Source of the DNA: Archivesica marissinica
Taxonomy: Eukaryota; Mollusca; Bivalvia; Venerida; Vesicomyidae
Reading direction: 5' to 3'
Assembly: GCA_014843695.1 (NCBI GenBank)
Contig: CM026393.1
Span: forward strand, 7,925,201 to 7,989,200
Length of the DNA stretch: 64,000 nt
A program made the position numbers and the translations under genes. A model generated the notes under the pieces. It made no database searches, was not told the origin of the DNA, and saw only the letters and a program-made list of their open reading frames with translations. Shown here piece after piece: positions 9,701 to 24,700 of the stretch (position 1 is its first letter; every line of letters begins with the position of its first letter).

Positions 9701-12700
9701 GTATTCCATGGTTCCCAATACAAGTTACATAAGGAATATAAGTATGTATTCCATGGTTCCCAATACAAGTTACATAAGGAATATAAGTATGTATTCCATG
9801 GTTCCCAATACAAGGTACATAAGGAATATAAGTATGTATTCCATGGTTCCCAATACAAGTTACCTAAGGAATATAAGTATGTATTCCATGGTTCCCAATA
9901 CAAGTTACATAAGGAATATAAGTATGTATTCCATGGTTCCCAATACAAGTTACCTAAGGAATATAAGTATGTATTCCATGGTTCCCAATACAAGTTACAT
10001 AAGGAATATAAGTATGTATTCCATGGTTCCCAATACAAGTTACTTAAGGAATATAAGTATGTATTCCATGGTTCCCAATACAAGTTACCTAAGGAATATA
10101 AGTATGTATTCCATGGTTCCCAATACAAGTTACATAAGGAATATAACTATTTATTCCATGGTTCTCAATACAAGTTCCATAAGGAATATAAGTATGTATT
10201 CCATGGTTCCCAATACAAGTTACATAAGGAATATAAGTATGTATTCCATGGTTCCCAATACAAGTTACATAAGGAATATAAGTATGTATTCCAAGGGTCC
10301 CAATACAAGTTACATAATGAATATAAGTATGTATTCCATGGTTCCCAATACAAGTTACATAATGAATATAAGTATGTATTCCATGGTTCCCAATACAAGT
10401 TACATAAGGAATATAAGTATGTATTCCATGGTTCCCAATACAAGTTACCTAAGGAATATAAGTATGTATTCCATGGTTACCAATACAAGTTACCTAAGGA
10501 ATATAAGTATGTATTCCATGGTTCCCAATACAAGGTACTTACAGAATATAAGTATGTATTCCATGGTTACCAATACAACGTACTTACAGAATATAAGTAT
10601 GTATTCCATGGTTCCCAATACAAGGTATATAAGGAATATAAGTATGTATTCCATGGTTCCCAATACAAGGTACTTACAGAATATAAGTATGTATTCCATG
10701 GTTCCCAATACAAGTTACATAAGGAATATAAGTATGTATTCCATGGTTCCCAATACAAGGTATATAAGGAATATAAGTATGTATTCCATGGTTCCCAATA
10801 CAAGTTACATGAATATAAGGACTGTATGATACAATACTGTCAAACCTGTCACAGAAGGACTGTATGGTACAATACTGTTAAACCTGTCACAGAAGGACTG
10901 TATGATACAATACTGTCAAACCTGTCACAGAAGGACTGTATGGTACAATACTGTTAAACCTGTCACAGAAGGACTGTATGATACAATACTGTCAAACCTG
11001 TCACAGAAGGACTGTATGGTACAATACTGTTAAACCTGTCACAGAAGGACTGTATGGTATAATACTGTCAAACCTGTCAGAGAAGGACTGTATGGTATAA
11101 TACTGTCAAACCTGTCACAGAAGGACTGTATGGTACAATACTGTCAAACCTGTCAGAGAAGGACTGTATGGTACAATACTGTTAAACCTGTCACAGAATG
11201 ACTGTATGGTATAATACTGTCAAACCTTTCACAGAAGGACTGTATGGTATAATACTGTCAAACCTTTCACAGAAGGACTGTATGGTATAATACTGTCAAA
11301 CCTTTCACAGAAGGACTGTATGGTATAATACTGTCAAACCTTTCACAGAAGGACTGTATGGTATAATACTGTTAAACCTTATTATTCAATGCTTTTCATA
11401 CATATTTATTTTAGCTTGATTTCGAAACAAATTCTTGCAATATTTTAGTTTATATTTTGTAACGATAATTCTCTGATTGCTGTTTTCAGAACAAGGCGAC
11501 AATAGACTGAGAACAGAGAGGCAGCACCTGGTTGCTCGACCGATGTCAGAAGCATCATTAGCTGCAAGTTTAGGTAGCATTGCATTTATATCTTATTCTA
11601 CCTATCATTGCACATGTGACCCTGCATTAACCCTGTATCTGATGTGGCCTGTGACCCTGTATCTGACACTGCATGTAACCCAGCATTAACCCTGTATGTG
11701 ACCCTGCATTAACCCTGTATCTGATGCAGCATGTGACACTATTTGATGCGGCATGTGACCCTGCATCTGACATGGCATGTAACCCTGCATTAACCCTGCA
11801 TCTGATGTGGCATGTGACCCTGCATTAACCCTGCATCTGACACGGCATCTGACCCTGCATCTGATGTGGCATGTGACCCTGCATTAACCCTGCATCTAAC
11901 ATTGCATGTGACCCTGCATCTGACACTGCATGTGACCTTGCATTAAATCTGCATGTGACCCTGAATTAACCCTGCATGCGACCCTGCATTAACCCTGCAT
12001 GTGGCCCTGCATTAACCCTGCATGTGACCCTGCATCTTACACTGCATGTGCCCTTGCATCAACCCTGCATGTGACCCTGAATTAACCCTGCATGTGGCGT
12101 ACATGTGACACTGCATTAACCCTGCATGTGACATGGCATGTAACCCTGCATTAACCTTGCATCTGACACTGCATGTGACCCTGCATTAACCCTGCATGTG
12201 ACATGGCATGTGACCCCACATTAACCCTGCATCTGATGACACTGCATGTGACCCTGCATTAACCCTGTATGTGACCCTGCATTAACCCTGTATCTGATGC
12301 AGCATGTGACACTGTATTTGATGCGGCATGTGACCCTGCATCTGACATGGCATGTGACCCTGCATTAACCCTGCATCTGATGTGGCATGTGACCCCGCAT
12401 TAACTCTGCACCTAACATGGCATGTGACCCTGCATTAGCCTGCATCTGACACTGCATGTGACCTTGCATTAACCCTGCATGTGACCCTGCATCTGACACT
12501 GCATGTGACCCTGCATTAACCCTGCATGTGACCCTGCATCTTACACTGCATGTGACCTTGCATTAACCCTGCATGTGTGACCCTGAATTAACCCTGCATG
12601 TGGCGTGCATATGACCCTGCATTAACCCTGCATGTGACATGGCATGTAACCTTGCATTAACCTTGCATCTGACACTGCATGTGACCCTGCATGTGACATG

Positions 12701-15700
12701 GCATGTGACCCTGCATCTGACGACACTGCATGTGACCCTGCATTAACCCTGCATCTGACGCTGCACGTGACCCCACATTAACCCTGCATCTGGCGTGGTA
12801 TGTGACCCTGCATTATCCCTGCATCTGATGTCTCATGTTACCCTGCATTAACCCTCCATCTGACGTGGCATTTGACCCTGCATTAACCATGTATCTGACA
12901 CTGCAGGTAACCCTACATGTGATCCTGCATTAACCCTGCATTAAATCTGCATGTGATCCTGCATTAACCCTGCATGTGATCCTGCATTAACCCTGCATTT
13001 GACGCTGCATTAACCCTGCATTAACACTGTTTCTGACATGTCATGTGATCTGGCATTAACCCTCCATCTGATGTGGCATGTGACCCTGCACTAACCCTCC
13101 ATCTGACATGGCATGTGACCCCGCATTAACCCTGCATCTGACCCTGTACCTGATGCTGCATGTGACCCCGCATTAACCCTGTATCTGACTCGGCATGTGA
13201 CCCTGCATTAACCCTGCAACTGACCCTGCAACTGACCCTGCATGTGACCCCGCATTAACCCTTTATCTGATGCTGCATGTGCCCCCGCACTAACCCTGCA
13301 AATGACCCTGCATGTGACCCTGCATTAACCCTGTATCTGATGCTGCATGTGCTGCTGCATTAACCCTGCATCTGATGCTGCATGTGACCCTGCATCTGAT
13401 GCTGCATGTGACCCTGCATTAACCCTGTATCTGATGCTGCATGTGATGCTGCATTAACCCTGCATCTGATGCTGCATGTGATCCTGCATTAACCCTGCAT
13501 CTGATGCTGCATTAACCCTGCATCTGACGACACTGCATGTGACCCTGCATTAACCCTGTATCTGATGCTGCATGTGATGCTGCATTAACCCTGCATCTGA
13601 TGCTGCATGTGATCCTGCATTAACCCTGCATCTGATGCTGCATTAACCCTGCATCTGACGACACTGCATGTGACCCTGCATCTGATGCTGCACGTGACCC
13701 AGCATTAACCCTGCATCTGGCGTGGTATGTGACCCTGCATTAACCCTGCATCTGATGTCTCATGTGACCCTGCATTAACCCTCCATCTGACGTGGCAAGT
13801 GATCCTGCATTAACCCTGCATTAAATATGCATGTGATCCTACATTAACCCTGCATTAAATCTGCATGGCCATGAGATTTTCACCCCCCCCCTAATTGTCT
13901 TAAACAACATATCCATTGACATAGCACAACTTTCAATTTTGACTGAGTGTGCAGTAGTGGGGAATTGTACACATTATATAAAGAATTAATGTGAAAATAT
14001 CATAGCATGCATATTTGAATGATCCCATTATGTCATGATAAAACATAAAGAGGAATAGACAAGGGAACGAAAAGAAACCTTGGTAGAAAGCTTTGACATG
14101 TTGATGTGGGAGGGGGGGGGGTGAAAATCTCATGGTCATGATATTTTCACCCCCCCCTCTCATTTCTATGTTTTCTCCTGTTGTCCATGTATGTCATTTT
14201 ACCATGACTTGCGTGAATAACAGGACTACTTCGAATGCAGCCATATCTTAATTAAAACAGATTTTGGTGGACTCCGAACACAAAAACGTCTGCGGCAGAC
14301 GCGGCCGCGGAGCGACGTCAAATCCATAGTATCCCCCGACTTTAGTCCGGGGATACAATTATTATTGGGGGCACGGGTGGAAATATCATGGTCATGATAT
14401 CCACCCCCCCACCTGTTGTTTTCCTTTAAGACCATTAGAGGGGGAGGTGGGGAGTGAAAATCTCATGGCCATGATATATTCACCCGTGGGTCAAAATATC
14501 ATGGCTATGAGATCTTCACCCCCCCCCCCAGCAACTCTTTCAATTATGTCGCCATCATGTTTGAAATAGTCATATTTCTCTCCAATACCATGAGATAGAA
14601 GCAATACAGCATCAACATTAGTCATATTCCAAGATATACAAGGAATTTAAAAATCAAAAATAAAAAGCGACAAATTTTGAGGTGAATGGTAGGTGCGGTG
14701 CGTCTATTAATTCTTTATATAATGAGTACAATTCCCCACTACTGCACACTCAGTCAATTGAAAGTTGTGCTATTTCAATGGATATGTTGTTGTATTGCTT
14801 TAAGACAATTAAGGGGGGGGTGAAAATCTCATGGCCATGATATCTTCACCCACAGGTGAAAATATCATGGCTATGAGATTTTCACCCCACCCCCCTGCAA
14901 CTCTTTCAATTTTGTCACCACCATATATAAAATAGTCATATGACTCTCACATACCATAAGATAGAAGCAACACAGCAACAACAACATTTGACAAAAATAT
15001 TGGGGGGCGGGTGAAAATCTCATAGGGGGGTGAAAATCTCATGGCATTTTTTTCACCCACGGGTGAAAATATCGCGCGGGTGAAAATCTCATGTGACACC
15101 GGCATTAACCCTCCCTCCATCTGACGTGGCATGTGACCCTGCATTAACCCTCCATCTGACATGGCATGTGACCCTGCATTAACCCTCCATCTGACGTGGC
15201 ATGTGACCCTGCATTAACCCTCCATCTGACATGGCATGTGACCCTGCATTAACCCTCCATCTGACATGGCATGTGACCCTGCATTAACCCTCCATCTGAC
15301 ATGGCATGTGACCCTGCATTAACCCTGCATCTGATGCTGCATTAACCCTGCATTTGATGCTGCATTAACCCTGCATTTGATGCTGCATGTGATCCTGCAT
15401 TAACCCTGCATCTGATGCTGCATGTGATCCTGCATTCCAATGCCCCAATTTAGCAATTTCTTGTGGTTGATGTTGATAATTCCCACAGGAAGGTGACTGA
15501 TTGACAGATGAAGCTTCGGCGACTAACTTATCTGCCATTTCCATTGCTGGATCGAGACATTTTTTATACCGATATGAAATCTAACATTGACATATTCGAG
15601 ATTTTCGTAAATATAATTGTTTTCTACCTCTCCACATTTAATTATCTGTATGGGACTGATATTACTGATACTTAGGTGACACTATTACATAAATGGGTCA

Positions 15701-18700
15701 TCAGTTGACCTACATAAATGGGTCATCTGTTGACCTACATAAATGGGTCATCAGTTCACCTACATAAATGGGTCATCTGTTGACCTACATAAATGGGTCA
15801 TCAGTTCACCTACATAAATGGGTCATCAGTTCACCTACATAAATGGGTCCATCAGTTCACCTACATACATGGGTCATCAGTTCACCTACATTTTGTCGAT
15901 CATTGTCCCAATTGTGAGTTAGGCCTACACTCAGCTTACAGTAACGACACATTGTCAGTAGTGGTACACTGTCAGTAATGGTACACTGTCAGTAATAGTA
16001 CATTGTCAGTAGTGGTACATTGTCAGTAGTGGTACACTGTCAGTAATGTTACATTGTCAGTAGTGGTACACTGTCAGAATTGGTACACTGTCAGTAATGA
16101 AACACTGTCAGTAATGATACACTGTCAGTAACGATACACTGTCAGTAATGGTACACTGTCAGTAATGGTACACTGTCAGTAATGTTACATTGTAAGTAAT
16201 GGTACATTGACAGTAGTGGTACACTGTCAGAATTGGTACACTGTCAGTAATGAAACACTGTCAGTAATGATACACTGTCAGTAACGATACACTGTCAGTA
16301 ATGGTACACTGTCAGTAATGGTACACTGTCAGTAATGTTACATTGTAAGTAATGGTACATTGACAGTAGTGGTACACTGTCAGAATTGGTACACTGTCAG
16401 TAATGAAACACTGTCAGTAATGATACACTGTCAGTAACGATACACTGTCAGTAATGGTACACTGTCAGTAATGGTACACTGTCAGTAACGGTACACTGTC
16501 AGTAAGTAATGATACACTGTCAGTAAGTAATGGTACACTGTCAGTAATGATACACTGTCAGTAAGTAATGGTACACTGTGAGTAAATAACAGTACACTGT
16601 CAGTATCAGTACACTGTCAGTAAGTAACGGTACACTGTCAGTAATGGTACACTGTCAGTAATGGTACACTGTCAGTAAGTAATGATACACTGTCAGTAAG
16701 TAATGGTACACTGTCAGTAATGATACACTGTCAGTAAGTAACAGTACACTGTCAGTAACAGTACACTTTCAGTAAGAAACAGTACACTGTCAGTAAGAAA
16801 CAGTACATTGTCAGTAATGGTACACTGTCAGTATCGGTACACTGTCAGTAATGGTACAATGTCAGTAAGTAATGGTACAATGTCAGTAAGTAATGGTACA
16901 CTGTCAGTAACAGTACACTGTCAGTAATAGTACACTGTCAGTAACGGACGGTACAATGTCAGTCAGTAATGGTACACTATCAGTAATGGTACAATGTCAG
17001 TAAGTAATGGTACACTATCAGTAACGGTACACTATCAGTAACGGTACACTGTCAGTAACGGACGGTACACTGTCAGTCAGTATATATACACTGATAGTAA
17101 TGGTACATTGTCAGTAAGTAATGGTACACTGTCAGTAATGGTACACTGTCAGTAATGGTACACTGTCTGTAACGGTACATTGTCAGTAAGTAATGGTACA
17201 CTGTCAGTAAGTAATGGTACACTATCAGTAACAGTACACTGTCAGTAACGGTACAATGTCAGTAAGTAATGGTACATTGTCAGTAACTGTACAATGTCAG
17301 TAAGTAACGGTTCACTGTCAGTAAGTAATGGTACACTGTCAGTAACGGTACAATGTCAGTAAGTAATGGTACACTGTCAGTAAGTAATGGTACACTGTCA
17401 GTAACGGTACAATGTCAGTAAGTAATGGTACACTGTCAGTAATAATACACTGTCAGTAATGGTATCAGTATGTGATGGTACACTGTCAGTAACGTTACAC
17501 TGTCAGTAAGTAATGGTACAATGTCAGTAAATAACAGTACACTGTCAGTATCAGTACACTGTCAGTAAGTAATGGTACACTGTCAGTAATGGTACACTGT
17601 CAGTAACGGTACACTGTCAGTAAGTAATGATACACTGTCAGTAATGATACACTGTCAGTAAGTAATAGTACACTGTCAGTAACGGTACACTTTCAGCAAG
17701 AAACAGTACACTGTCAGTAAGAAACAGTACATTGTCAGTAATGGTACACTGTCAGTATCGGTACACTGTCAGTAATGGTACAATGTCAGTAACGGTACAC
17801 TGTCAGTAAGTAATGGTACAATGTCAGTAAGTAATGGACACTGTCAGTAACAGTACACTGTCAGTAACGGTACACTGTCAGTAACGGACGGTACAATGTC
17901 AGTCAGTAACGGTACACTATCAGTAATGGTACAATGTCAGTAAGTAATGGTACGCAGTCAGTAACAGTACTGTCAGTAAGTAATGGTACCCTGTCAGTAA
18001 CTGTACACTGTCAGTAACGGTACACTGTCAATAAGTAACGGTACACTGTCAGTAACGGTACATTGTCAGTACGTAATGGTACACTGTCAGTAACTGTACA
18101 CTGTCAGTAACGGTACACTGTCAATAAGTAATGGTACACTGTCAGTAACGGTACATTGTCAGTACGTAATGGTACACTGTCAGTAATGGTACACTGTCAG
18201 TAATGGTACACTGTCAGTAATGGTACACTGTCAGTAACTGTACATTGTCAGTAAGTAATGGTACACTGTCAGTAACGGTACACAGTAAGTAATGGTACGG
18301 TGTCAGTAATGTACACTGTCAGTAACGGTACCCTGTCAGTAACGGTACACTGTCAGTAACGGTACACTGTCAGTAAGTAATGGTACACTGTCAGTAAGTA
18401 ACGGTACACTGTCAGTAACGGTACACTGTCAGTAATAATACACCGTCAGTATCGGTATCAGTATCGGTACACTGTCAGTAACGATACACTGTCAGTAACG
18501 GTACACTGTCAGTAATAACGGTACACTGTCAGTAACGGTACACTGTCAGTAACGGTACACTGTCAGTAAGTAACGGTACACTGTCAGTAATGGTACACTG
18601 TCAGTAACGGTACACTGTCAGTAAGTAATGGTACACTGTCAGTAAGTAACGGTACACTGTCAATAAGTAACGGTACACTGTCAGTAAGTAACTGTACACT

Positions 18701-21700
18701 GTCAGTATCGGTACACTGTCAGTATCGGTACACTGTCAGTAACGGTACACTGTCAGTAACGGTACACTGTCAGTATCGGTACACTGTCAGTAACGGTACA
18801 CTGTCTGTAATGGTACACTGTCAGTAACGGTACACTGTCAGTATCGGTACACTGTCAGTATCGGTACACTGTCAGTCAGTAACGGTACACTGTCAGTAAC
18901 TAACGGTACACTGTCAGTAAGTAATGGTACACTGTCAGTAATGGTTCACTGTCAGTAAGTAATGGTACACTGTCAGTAACAGTACACTGTCAGTAAGTAA
19001 TGGTACCCTGTCAGTAACTGTACACTGTCAGTAATGGTACACTGTCAATAAGTAACGGTACACTGTCAGTAACGGTACATTGTCAGTAAGTAATGGTACA
19101 CTGTCAGTAATGGTACACTGTCAGTAACGGTACACTGTCAATAAGTAACGGTACACTGTCAGTAACGGTACATTGTCAGTAAGTAATGGTACACTGTCAG
19201 TAACGGTACACTGTCAGTAACGGTACACTGTCAGTAGGTAATGGTACACAGTCAGTATATTTTATGATTTCAAGCATTTTTGAACATTATTACTCAAAAC
19301 AATATGAATCAAATTTTCGCTGTTCTAATTTTGGCAATTGACTGCAAAATTAGATGGTTGCAGTAATAAGTGGTAGGTTTCCACATGAATGGTATTTTAT
19401 AAACTGGATAAACATTGTTTTTACATCAGCTCTATATTTAAATGTAATATATATATATATGTAATTATATTTAAATTTTCACTTTATTGTAGAAGAAGAA
19501 TACAATGCACCCGAATCATCAGAACCAAGCCATTGTTCGGGACCGTCCTCACTACCCGGAGATAATCAGTCCATACCAGATCCTCGACTGATCTCTACTG
19601 AACCAATAGATACATTGCTCTATTCCAGAACAGCATTGTCCATTGCATCTGTCGATGGTATTTCCATGATCGATGCAGAATATCCGGGAATGATGGTAAG
19701 TAGTGTAGAACCAGAGGAAAGAGCAGCTGTTCAACAGTCCAATGCTGTACAGAATGAACAACCGGATCAAAGATATAGACCGGTAATAAATGATGCAGAT
19801 GGTGAAATAGCAACTAACAGTTTGTCGAATGATACAGACTTGTCTATGGATATTATCATGACTTCCTCATTGGTAGAGAACATACCTGATGGCCAGATAT
19901 TGTCTGAATCGAAACGAGCAGCATTGGTAGGTAGGAATGCGACGCCAGATGACAAACCAGAAGACCAACACCTCTCACTTGGCTCATTCGATACTAGTGG
20001 TTATTATTCAGCAGATTTATCTGACATAGAGCTTAAATCAGCATATACGCCAATGTCACCAGACCTAAACCAGACGGATGATGCTAAAACTGCATTGGAC
20101 CCCAGTGAAGACCCACTGAATACGAGTGGCATAGTAGGCCCAGTAAATAGCGGTGGAGCAGTAGATCAAGTGAATAAGAGTATTGCAGCTGTTGGCAAGA
20201 TCCTCAACAGTGAAGTTGATAGTCATTGCTCAGAAAGAAATACAGATACAAATGTAATGGCAACTGCTGGGGCATCAGACAGTCGTGATACAGGACTAAA
20301 TAGTTGCATTCAAGCATCCAAAGAAGTTCAGGACAAAGTCGATTCAGGCAAATGTTCTGAACACGAGATAATTCATACTAGACTTGGTAATATGTGCTAT
20401 TTTATGCTAAAGTCTATTGTAAACAGTGATTTGGCATTCATATGATATTAATCACTGTCATTAGAATTAGTATGGAGAACCCATGTCTGCCGACTGTTCC
20501 ACCCAATAATGTTGTTCAATAATGATCAATAGGTGATCGTGTCTTAACCCATTTGATTCTGAATACCATTCAAACAGTACTTGCAAAGAACATAGAGCCA
20601 GATCAGCCGCCATGGAACGTGCCGTCTGATCAGGCTCTATGCTGTTTGCTATTCAGATGATCTTGCTAAGACACTTGGCTATGTAGCAAACAATATAGAT
20701 CCTGATAGACGCTGCGGCTGATCTGGATCTATGTTGTTTGCAAAAGCCTCTAAATGTATCCAGAATGAAATGGGTTGATTGAGACGATTTTTCCACCAAT
20801 ATAGAATATATATCTATATCTTCCTCTAATGTCAATAATCTGAAGTTCTATATGTTTCAGCTCTCTAGCGTATGTATGATGCTTATCCTATATATGTGAG
20901 CTATAAAGTATGTATGATACTTATCCTATATATGTGAGCTATGTATCATACTTATTCTATATATGTGAGCTATAAAGTACGTATGATACTTATTCTATAT
21001 ATGTGAGCTATAAAGTACGTATGATACTTATTCTATATATGTGAGCTATAAAGTACGTATGATACTTATTCTATATATGTGAGCTATAAAGTACGTATGA
21101 TACTTATTCTATATATGTGAGCTATAAAATACGTATGATACTTATTCTATATATGTGAGCTATAAAGTACGTATGATACTTATTCTATATATGTGAGCTA
21201 TAAAGTATGTATGATACTTATTCTATATATGTGAGCTATAAAGTACGTATGATACTTATTCTATATATGTGAGCTATAAAGTATGTATGATGAGCTATAA
21301 AGTATGTATGATACTTATTCTATATATGTGAGCTATAAAGTATGTATGATGCTTATTCTATATATGTGAGCTATAAAGTACGTATGATACTTATCCTATA
21401 TATGTGAGCTATGTATGGTACTTATTCTATATATGTGAGCTATAAAGTACGTATGATACTTATTCTATATATGTGAGCTATAAAGTACGTATGATACTTA
21501 TTCTATATATGTGAGCTATAAAGTACGTATGATACTTATTCTATATATGTGAGCTATAAAGTATGTATGATACTTATTCTATATATGTGAGCTATAAAGT
21601 ACGTATGATACTTATTCTATATATGTGAGCTATAAAGTATGTATGATGCTTATCCTATATATGTGAGCTATAAAGTACGTATGATACTTATTCTATATAT

Positions 21701-24700
21701 GTGAGCTATAAAGTATGTATGATGCTTATCCTATATATGTGAGCTATAAAGTACGTATGATACTTATTCTATATATGTGAGCTATAAAGTATGTATGATA
21801 CTTATTCTATATATGTGAGCTATAAAGTACGTATGATACTTATTCTATATATGTGAGCTATAAAGTATGTATGATACTTATTCTATATATGTGAGCTATA
21901 AAGTATGTATGATGCTTATCCTATATATGTGAGCTATAAAGTATGTATGGTACTTATTCTATATATAGCTATGTATGATACTTATTCTATATATGTGAGC
22001 TATGTATGATACTTATTCTATATATGTGAGCTATAAAGTACGTATGATACTTATCCTATATATGTGAGCTATGTATGGTACTTATTCTATATATGTGAGC
22101 TATAAAGTACGTATGATACTTATTCTATATATGTGAGCTATGTATGGTACTTATTCTATATATGTGAGCTATAAAGTACGTATGATACTTATTCTATATA
22201 TGTGAGCTATAAAGTACGTATGATACTTATTCTATATATGTGAGCTATAAGGTACGTATGATACTTATTCTATATATGTGAGCTATAAAGTATGTATGGT
22301 ACTTATTCTATACATGTGAGCTGTAACTCACCGCCTCAGCCTTCGGTTCTGAATAAAATGTTCCAACTATAAAGCTATTCGCATGTTGCCAGCCCTGGCT
22401 ATCGTCGATGAAACCTCTATGTCGATGCACATGCTGGTCATATTAGCTCGAACTCTGGTCTAACTAGTCGAAGACGGAACTCTATTCCAACTATACGTAT
22501 GTGTGTTCAAACATACGCCAACCGATCCTGTAGGTACTACCATGCATGCCCTTAGTGTATTCCAACATTAGACAAATAATATCTATAATCCAATAAATCC
22601 ATCTGTGACATTTATATTATATAAAAGTAAAGTGTTTGTTTATTATAGTGTCACCCCTATTTAAAGGGCCAGCCATGTCTGACTTATGAGACACCTCTTT
22701 TAATGAACATCAGTACTTCCCGAATCCTGTGCTTGTATGCCAGGCTGGTAGGCAATCAGTAACCATTATTTAAATAGCTGGTGGCTCACCAACCGGCCAT
22801 ATCAGAAAGAACCCCTGACGAGATTCGAACCTTCGACCTCCTGCTCCGTAGGCAGACTCCTTAACCACTAGGCCACGGAGACAGTTATATATATATATTG
22901 TGCCTGTATGTTTATATATTGTCCCATTCATATTACTCCTGTCCGCCTCCGTGGTCGAGTGGTTAAGGTCGCTGATTGTATACCACTGTAACCTATCATC
23001 ACTGATGGTCACGGGTTCGAGCCCCGCTCAGGCCGTGTCTCATTTATATTAAAAAGTTGGCAGTTTCTTGCGGAGGTTGGTGCACCCAAGTACTGGTTAA
23101 CCGCTGGAGCCTGCCCAGGAAAGGTGTTGTTAGGTAAACTGCCCGCCGGCGATATAGCGCAAAAATGGTGCTGATGCAGGCGTAAAACCCGAAATATAAC
23201 ATATACTCCTGCAAGGACACTGCCAATACTGTGTGTTTTACATTTATTTATCGTAGCTATGATGAATGCAATGATGCAGACAGAGACCTATTCCTTTGGT
23301 TCTTTTGCATACACAGTGTAAAGCGTCTCTCTAGACATCTCTATCGCCCCTCTAGACATCTCTATCGCCCCTCTAGACATCTCTATCGCCCATGCCTCCC
23401 AAGAAGCAATGATTGTATGCCCGGGGCTGAGAAAAAGGCAAGAACACCACAGAATCACTCTCATCTTCAACCTCATCCAAGACTTACTGATACACCTGCT
23501 GACGATGATGATCCAGATGCTCCTGCACGATCAAGGTCCACAACCTCCCACGTGTAACCATTCTGTAACCATTCCATCGGTTGCTACAGCTGTACAACCT
23601 CCCACGTGTAACCATTCCATCGGTTGCTTCAGCTGTACAACCTCCCACGTGTAACCATTCCATCGGTTGCTTCAGCTGTACAACCTCCCACGTGTAACCA
23701 TTCCATCGGTTGCTTCAGCTGTAACCTCCCACGTGTAACCATTCCATCGGTTGCTTCAGCTGCACAACCTCCCACGTGTAACCATTCCATCGGTTGCTTC
23801 AGCTGTACAACCTCCCACGTGTAACCATTCCATCGGTTGCTTCAGCTGCACAACCTCCCACGTGTAACCATTCCAGTGATCATCGGTTGCTTCAGCTGTA
23901 CAACCTCCCACGTGTAACCATTCCCATCGGTTGCTTCAGCTGTACAACCTCCCACGTGTAACCATTCCATCGGTTGCTTCAGCTGCACAACCTCCCACGT
24001 GTAACCATTCCAGTGAATCATCGGTTGCTTCAGCTGTACAACCTCCCACGTGTAACCATTCCATCGGTTGCTTCAGCTGTACAACCTCCCACGTGTAACC
24101 ATTCCATCGGTTGCTTCAGCTGTACAACCTCCCACGTGTAACCATTCCATCGGTTGCTTCAGCTGCACAACCTCCCACGTGTAACCATTCCAGTGAATCA
24201 TCGGTTGCTTCAGCTGCACAACCTCCCACGTGTAACCATTCCATCGGTTGCTTCAGCTGTACAACCTCCCACGTGTAACCATTCCATCGGTTGCTTCAGC
24301 TGCACAACCTCCCACGTGTAACCATTCCAGTGTATCATCGGTTGCTTCAGCTGTACAACCTCCCACGTGTAACCATTCCATCGGTTGCTTCAGCTGCACA
24401 ACCTCCCACGTGTAACCATTCCATCGGTTGCTTCAGCTGCACAACCTCCCACGTGTAACCATTCCATCAGTTGCTTCAGCTGTACAACCTCCCACGTGTA
24501 ACCATTCCATCGGTTGCTTCAGCTGCACAACCTCCCGCGTGTAACCATTCCAGTGAATCATCGGTTGCTTCAGCTGTACAAACTCCCATGTGTAACCATT
24601 CCAGTGAATCATCGGTTGCTTCAGCTGTACAACCTCCCACGTGTAACCATTCCAGTGAATCATCGGTTGCTTCAGCTGCACAACCTCCCACGTGTAACCA

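Noticed and set aside
8669..10957. A 762-codon open frame and overlapping frames on both strands across the 45-bp array
   Set aside because: The unit length is a multiple of three and the unit has few stops, so several frames are open at once. The frame also reads through the predicted acceptor and donor of exon 2. No domain is present.
11608..13868. Interstitial telomere array, because of frequent TTAACCC
   Set aside because: The hexamer is never in tandem; it is part of 11-12 base words with CTGCAT.
15481..15540. Acceptor-like TTCCCACAG as a further exon in intron 3
   Set aside because: In the phase required by exon 3 the sequence meets a stop after two codons.
22780..23040. Functional tRNA genes, because of good A and B boxes
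   Set aside because: The acceptor and anticodon arms do not fold into a proper cloverleaf, and SINE bodies or tails follow.
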